Assembly: GCA_036897095.1 (NCBI GenBank)
Contig: JAYMSP010001063.1
Coordinates: 1 to 36,674, forward strand
Origin: Plantago elongata
Lineage: Eukaryota > Streptophyta > Magnoliopsida > Lamiales > Plantaginaceae
Direction of reading: 5' to 3'
Length of the DNA: 36,674 bases
The stretch's first letter is position 1. Every line of letters starts with the position of its first letter. Below are positions 35,621-36,674 of the stretch, piece after piece. The translations under genes and the position numbers were made by a program. The notes under the pieces were generated by a model, which was not told the origin of the DNA, made no database searches, and saw nothing but the letters and a program-made list of their open reading frames with translations.

Positions 35621-36520
35621 TAGGGTTGCGCAATGGACGGATACGGGTCAATCCGCATCCGTTTGACCGGATATCCGGTTAAACGGATGGAAAAATAGTC
35701 CATCCGTTATCCAATCTGTTCCGAGCGGATTGGATACGGATAAATCTGCCGGATAACGGATATCCGTATCCGGTAAATTTAAATAAAAAGAAAATAAAAA
35801 GATAAAGGGAAAGACAGCCAGTAGTCGCTATTTGCAGATCTGTACACGGTCATAATAATCTGGAGGAGCTGTTGTTGATTCAGAACTCGTTCTCTGGTGG
35901 GATTCCGGTGTCTCTGGGGGAATGTCGTAGCTTGTTGCGTGTGCGATTAGGTCATAATAGCTTTTCCGGTGGCGTTCCCGCGAGTTTTTGGGGGCTTCCG
36001 CACGCGTCATTGCTCGAGTTAGCTGGCAATTCGTTTTCCGGTGGGATTGCGAAGGCTATTGCCGGTGCCGGGAATTTATCGCAGTTGATTTTGTCCAGTA
36101 ACCAGTTTTCGGGGGGTTTACTGGATGAATTGGGTTTCTGAGTAATTTGTTGGAGATATCTGCTAATGATAATAATTTTCTAGGGTTTTGCCGAGTAGTG
36201 TGGTGAATCTTGGGCAATTGGTGAAGCTTGATCTTCAGGATAATGGATTCACGGGAAGTCTGGAAGAGAAGAAAATGAGAATGGAGAAGACGGCTAGGCT
36301 AGGAGTAGGAGTAGAGAATTAGGGCAAGTAAAATTACAATAATACCCTAGTTTAGACGGATAAACGGATATCTGGCAAATTTATCCATTTTATCCGTTTA
36401 AAACGGATGAGGAAAAACCTCATCCGCGATCCGATCCGTTTCTGAACGGATCGATCCGATCCGGTCCGTTTAGCGGATAACGGACCGGATTTACAGATCC
36501 GGATGAAATGAGCAGCCCTA
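35621..36520 (+). mobile_element. Non-autonomous hAT-type element carrying a receptor-kinase fragment
   Basis: Exactly 900 bp. The left end is TAGGGTTGCGCAAT and the inverted right end TAGGGCTGCTCATT, matching at 11 of 14 positions. Perfect 8-bp direct repeats TCATCATC flank it, the diagnostic hAT duplication. About 150 bp at each end are packed with CGGAT/ATCCG words (for example CGGATAACGGATATCCGTAT), likely transposase-binding subterminal repeats and also able to fold. No transposase is encoded. Between these arrays lies a frameshifted LRR receptor-kinase fragment (35848-36266), so host coding DNA was captured. It inserted into the CACTA fragment, so it is the younger of the two. Confidence 0.88.
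35848..36266 (+). pseudogene. Captured LRR receptor-kinase fragment (HAESA/HSL1 type)
   Basis: The translation gives five to six leucine-rich repeats: LEELLLIQNSFSGGIP, LLRVRLGHNSFSGGVP, FWGLPHASLLELAGNSFSGG, NLSQLILSSNQFSGG, then after a one-base shift near 36138 LSNLLEISANDNNF, and after another shift near 36186 LPSSVVNLGQLVKLDLQDNG. The FWGLP..SLLEL context and repeat order fit the extracellular domain of HAESA or HAESA-LIKE 1, receptors of IDA-type peptides. No signal peptide, transmembrane segment or kinase domain is present. It is notably richer in G+C than the flanks, as expected for coding DNA taken from elsewhere. It cannot make a working receptor. Confidence 0.82.
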
Positions 36521-36528
36521 TCATCATC
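36521..36528. repeat. 8-bp target-site duplication, right copy
   Basis: TCATCATC, identical to 35613-35620, directly after the CCCTA end of the hAT element. Confidence 0.85.
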
Positions 36529-36674
36529 CCTTCACTCAAACAATTGGTCTGTGCAATTGCAGAAGCAATGAAAGCTTCAACCCCTTCCACAAAACATGCC
36601 TCAAGTCTCCCATTAACAATTCGTTCGTACATCCATGAACGATCGGGATTCATAATTAATATTAACCTGCATCT

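Larger units (their letters stand above)
35408..36653 (-). pseudogene. CACTA (En/Spm) transposase-associated domain, split and decayed
   Basis: Two minus-strand pieces, 36653-36521 and 35620-35408, read in one frame across an inserted hAT element. The first begins MNPDRSWMYERIVNGRLEA with FVEGVEAFIASA; the second continues CPCNQNKCRNRQYL, then KRKGFVPEYFVWTSHGE. This is the N-terminal transposase-associated domain of plant CACTA transposons: an RSWMY opening, a Cys-rich CPC...KC zinc-like motif, and GF.P.YxVWxxHGE. A TAG stop falls where the family usually has a hydrophobic residue before KRKGF, and a TGA follows a Lys-rich tail near 35408. No DDE catalytic domain is in the window, so this is a dead fragment or the start of an element running off the map. 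Confidence 0.8.

Noticed and set aside
35484-35666. 60-codon plus-strand frame crossing the hAT left end
   Set aside because: It spans the insertion boundary and is antisense to the CACTA domain, so it arose by chance at the junction.
36420-36653. 77-codon minus-strand frame as a complete protein
   Set aside because: Only its first 44 or so codons (to 36521) are CACTA-derived; the rest is translated hAT terminal repeat sequence.
1-36674. CRISPR arrays, operons or bacterial promoters
   Set aside because: No regularly spaced repeats exist and the gene structures are clearly eukaryotic.

Overview
The window is nuclear DNA of a flowering plant, most likely a eudicot. All six confident genes have introns with GT-AG borders. 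Between them lie AT-rich stretches with MITEs, SINEs and transposon remnants, and the best protein matches are to plant families (CIA2-type CCT proteins, AP180-like ANTH proteins, a HAESA-LIKE 1 fragment). Nothing bacterial, organellar or viral is evident. The species cannot be named from the sequence alone.

Layout, left to right. 1-4180 is intergenic and repeat-rich: a Tourist-like MITE remnant, a tRNA-derived SINE copy, and a 786-bp hAT-like element at 3049-3834. 4737-8542 (+) encodes a TBC-domain Rab GTPase-activating protein of the TBC1D5 type, with a TATA box and CT-rich leader upstream. 9546-11030 (-) is a small two-exon gene of a conserved, uncharacterised plant family. A Stowaway-like MITE lies at 11713-11955. 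12269-15309 (-) is a 15-exon ANTH-domain clathrin assembly protein. 16629-23030 (-) is a PHD-finger protein with a tiny first exon and a 2.46-kb first intron. 24678-27894 (-) is the tRNA adenosine deaminase subunit TAD2; a SINE with a perfect 18-bp target duplication sits in its last intron. 29997-32186 (-) is a CIA2-like CCT-domain transcription regulator. 32187-34370 is intergenic, with a second Tourist-like MITE. 34371-36674 is transposon territory.

The right end is the most unusual part. A degenerate CACTA (En/Spm) transposase-associated domain, read on the minus strand, is split by a 900-bp non-autonomous hAT-type element with an exact 8-bp target-site duplication. That element carries a frameshifted leucine-rich-repeat fragment of a HAESA/HSL1-type receptor kinase, so it is a gene-capture element nested in an older transposon. 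The hAT-like element at 3049-3834 has related ends.

The six genes do not form a pathway. They are independent, mostly housekeeping genes: endosomal traffic (TBC, ANTH), chromatin or transcription (PHD, CIA2-like), tRNA wobble editing (TAD2) and one unknown. Exon models were built by hand from splice motifs, reading phase and family similarity. Every junction used keeps the frame, but UTRs and alternative transcripts cannot be fixed without RNA evidence.
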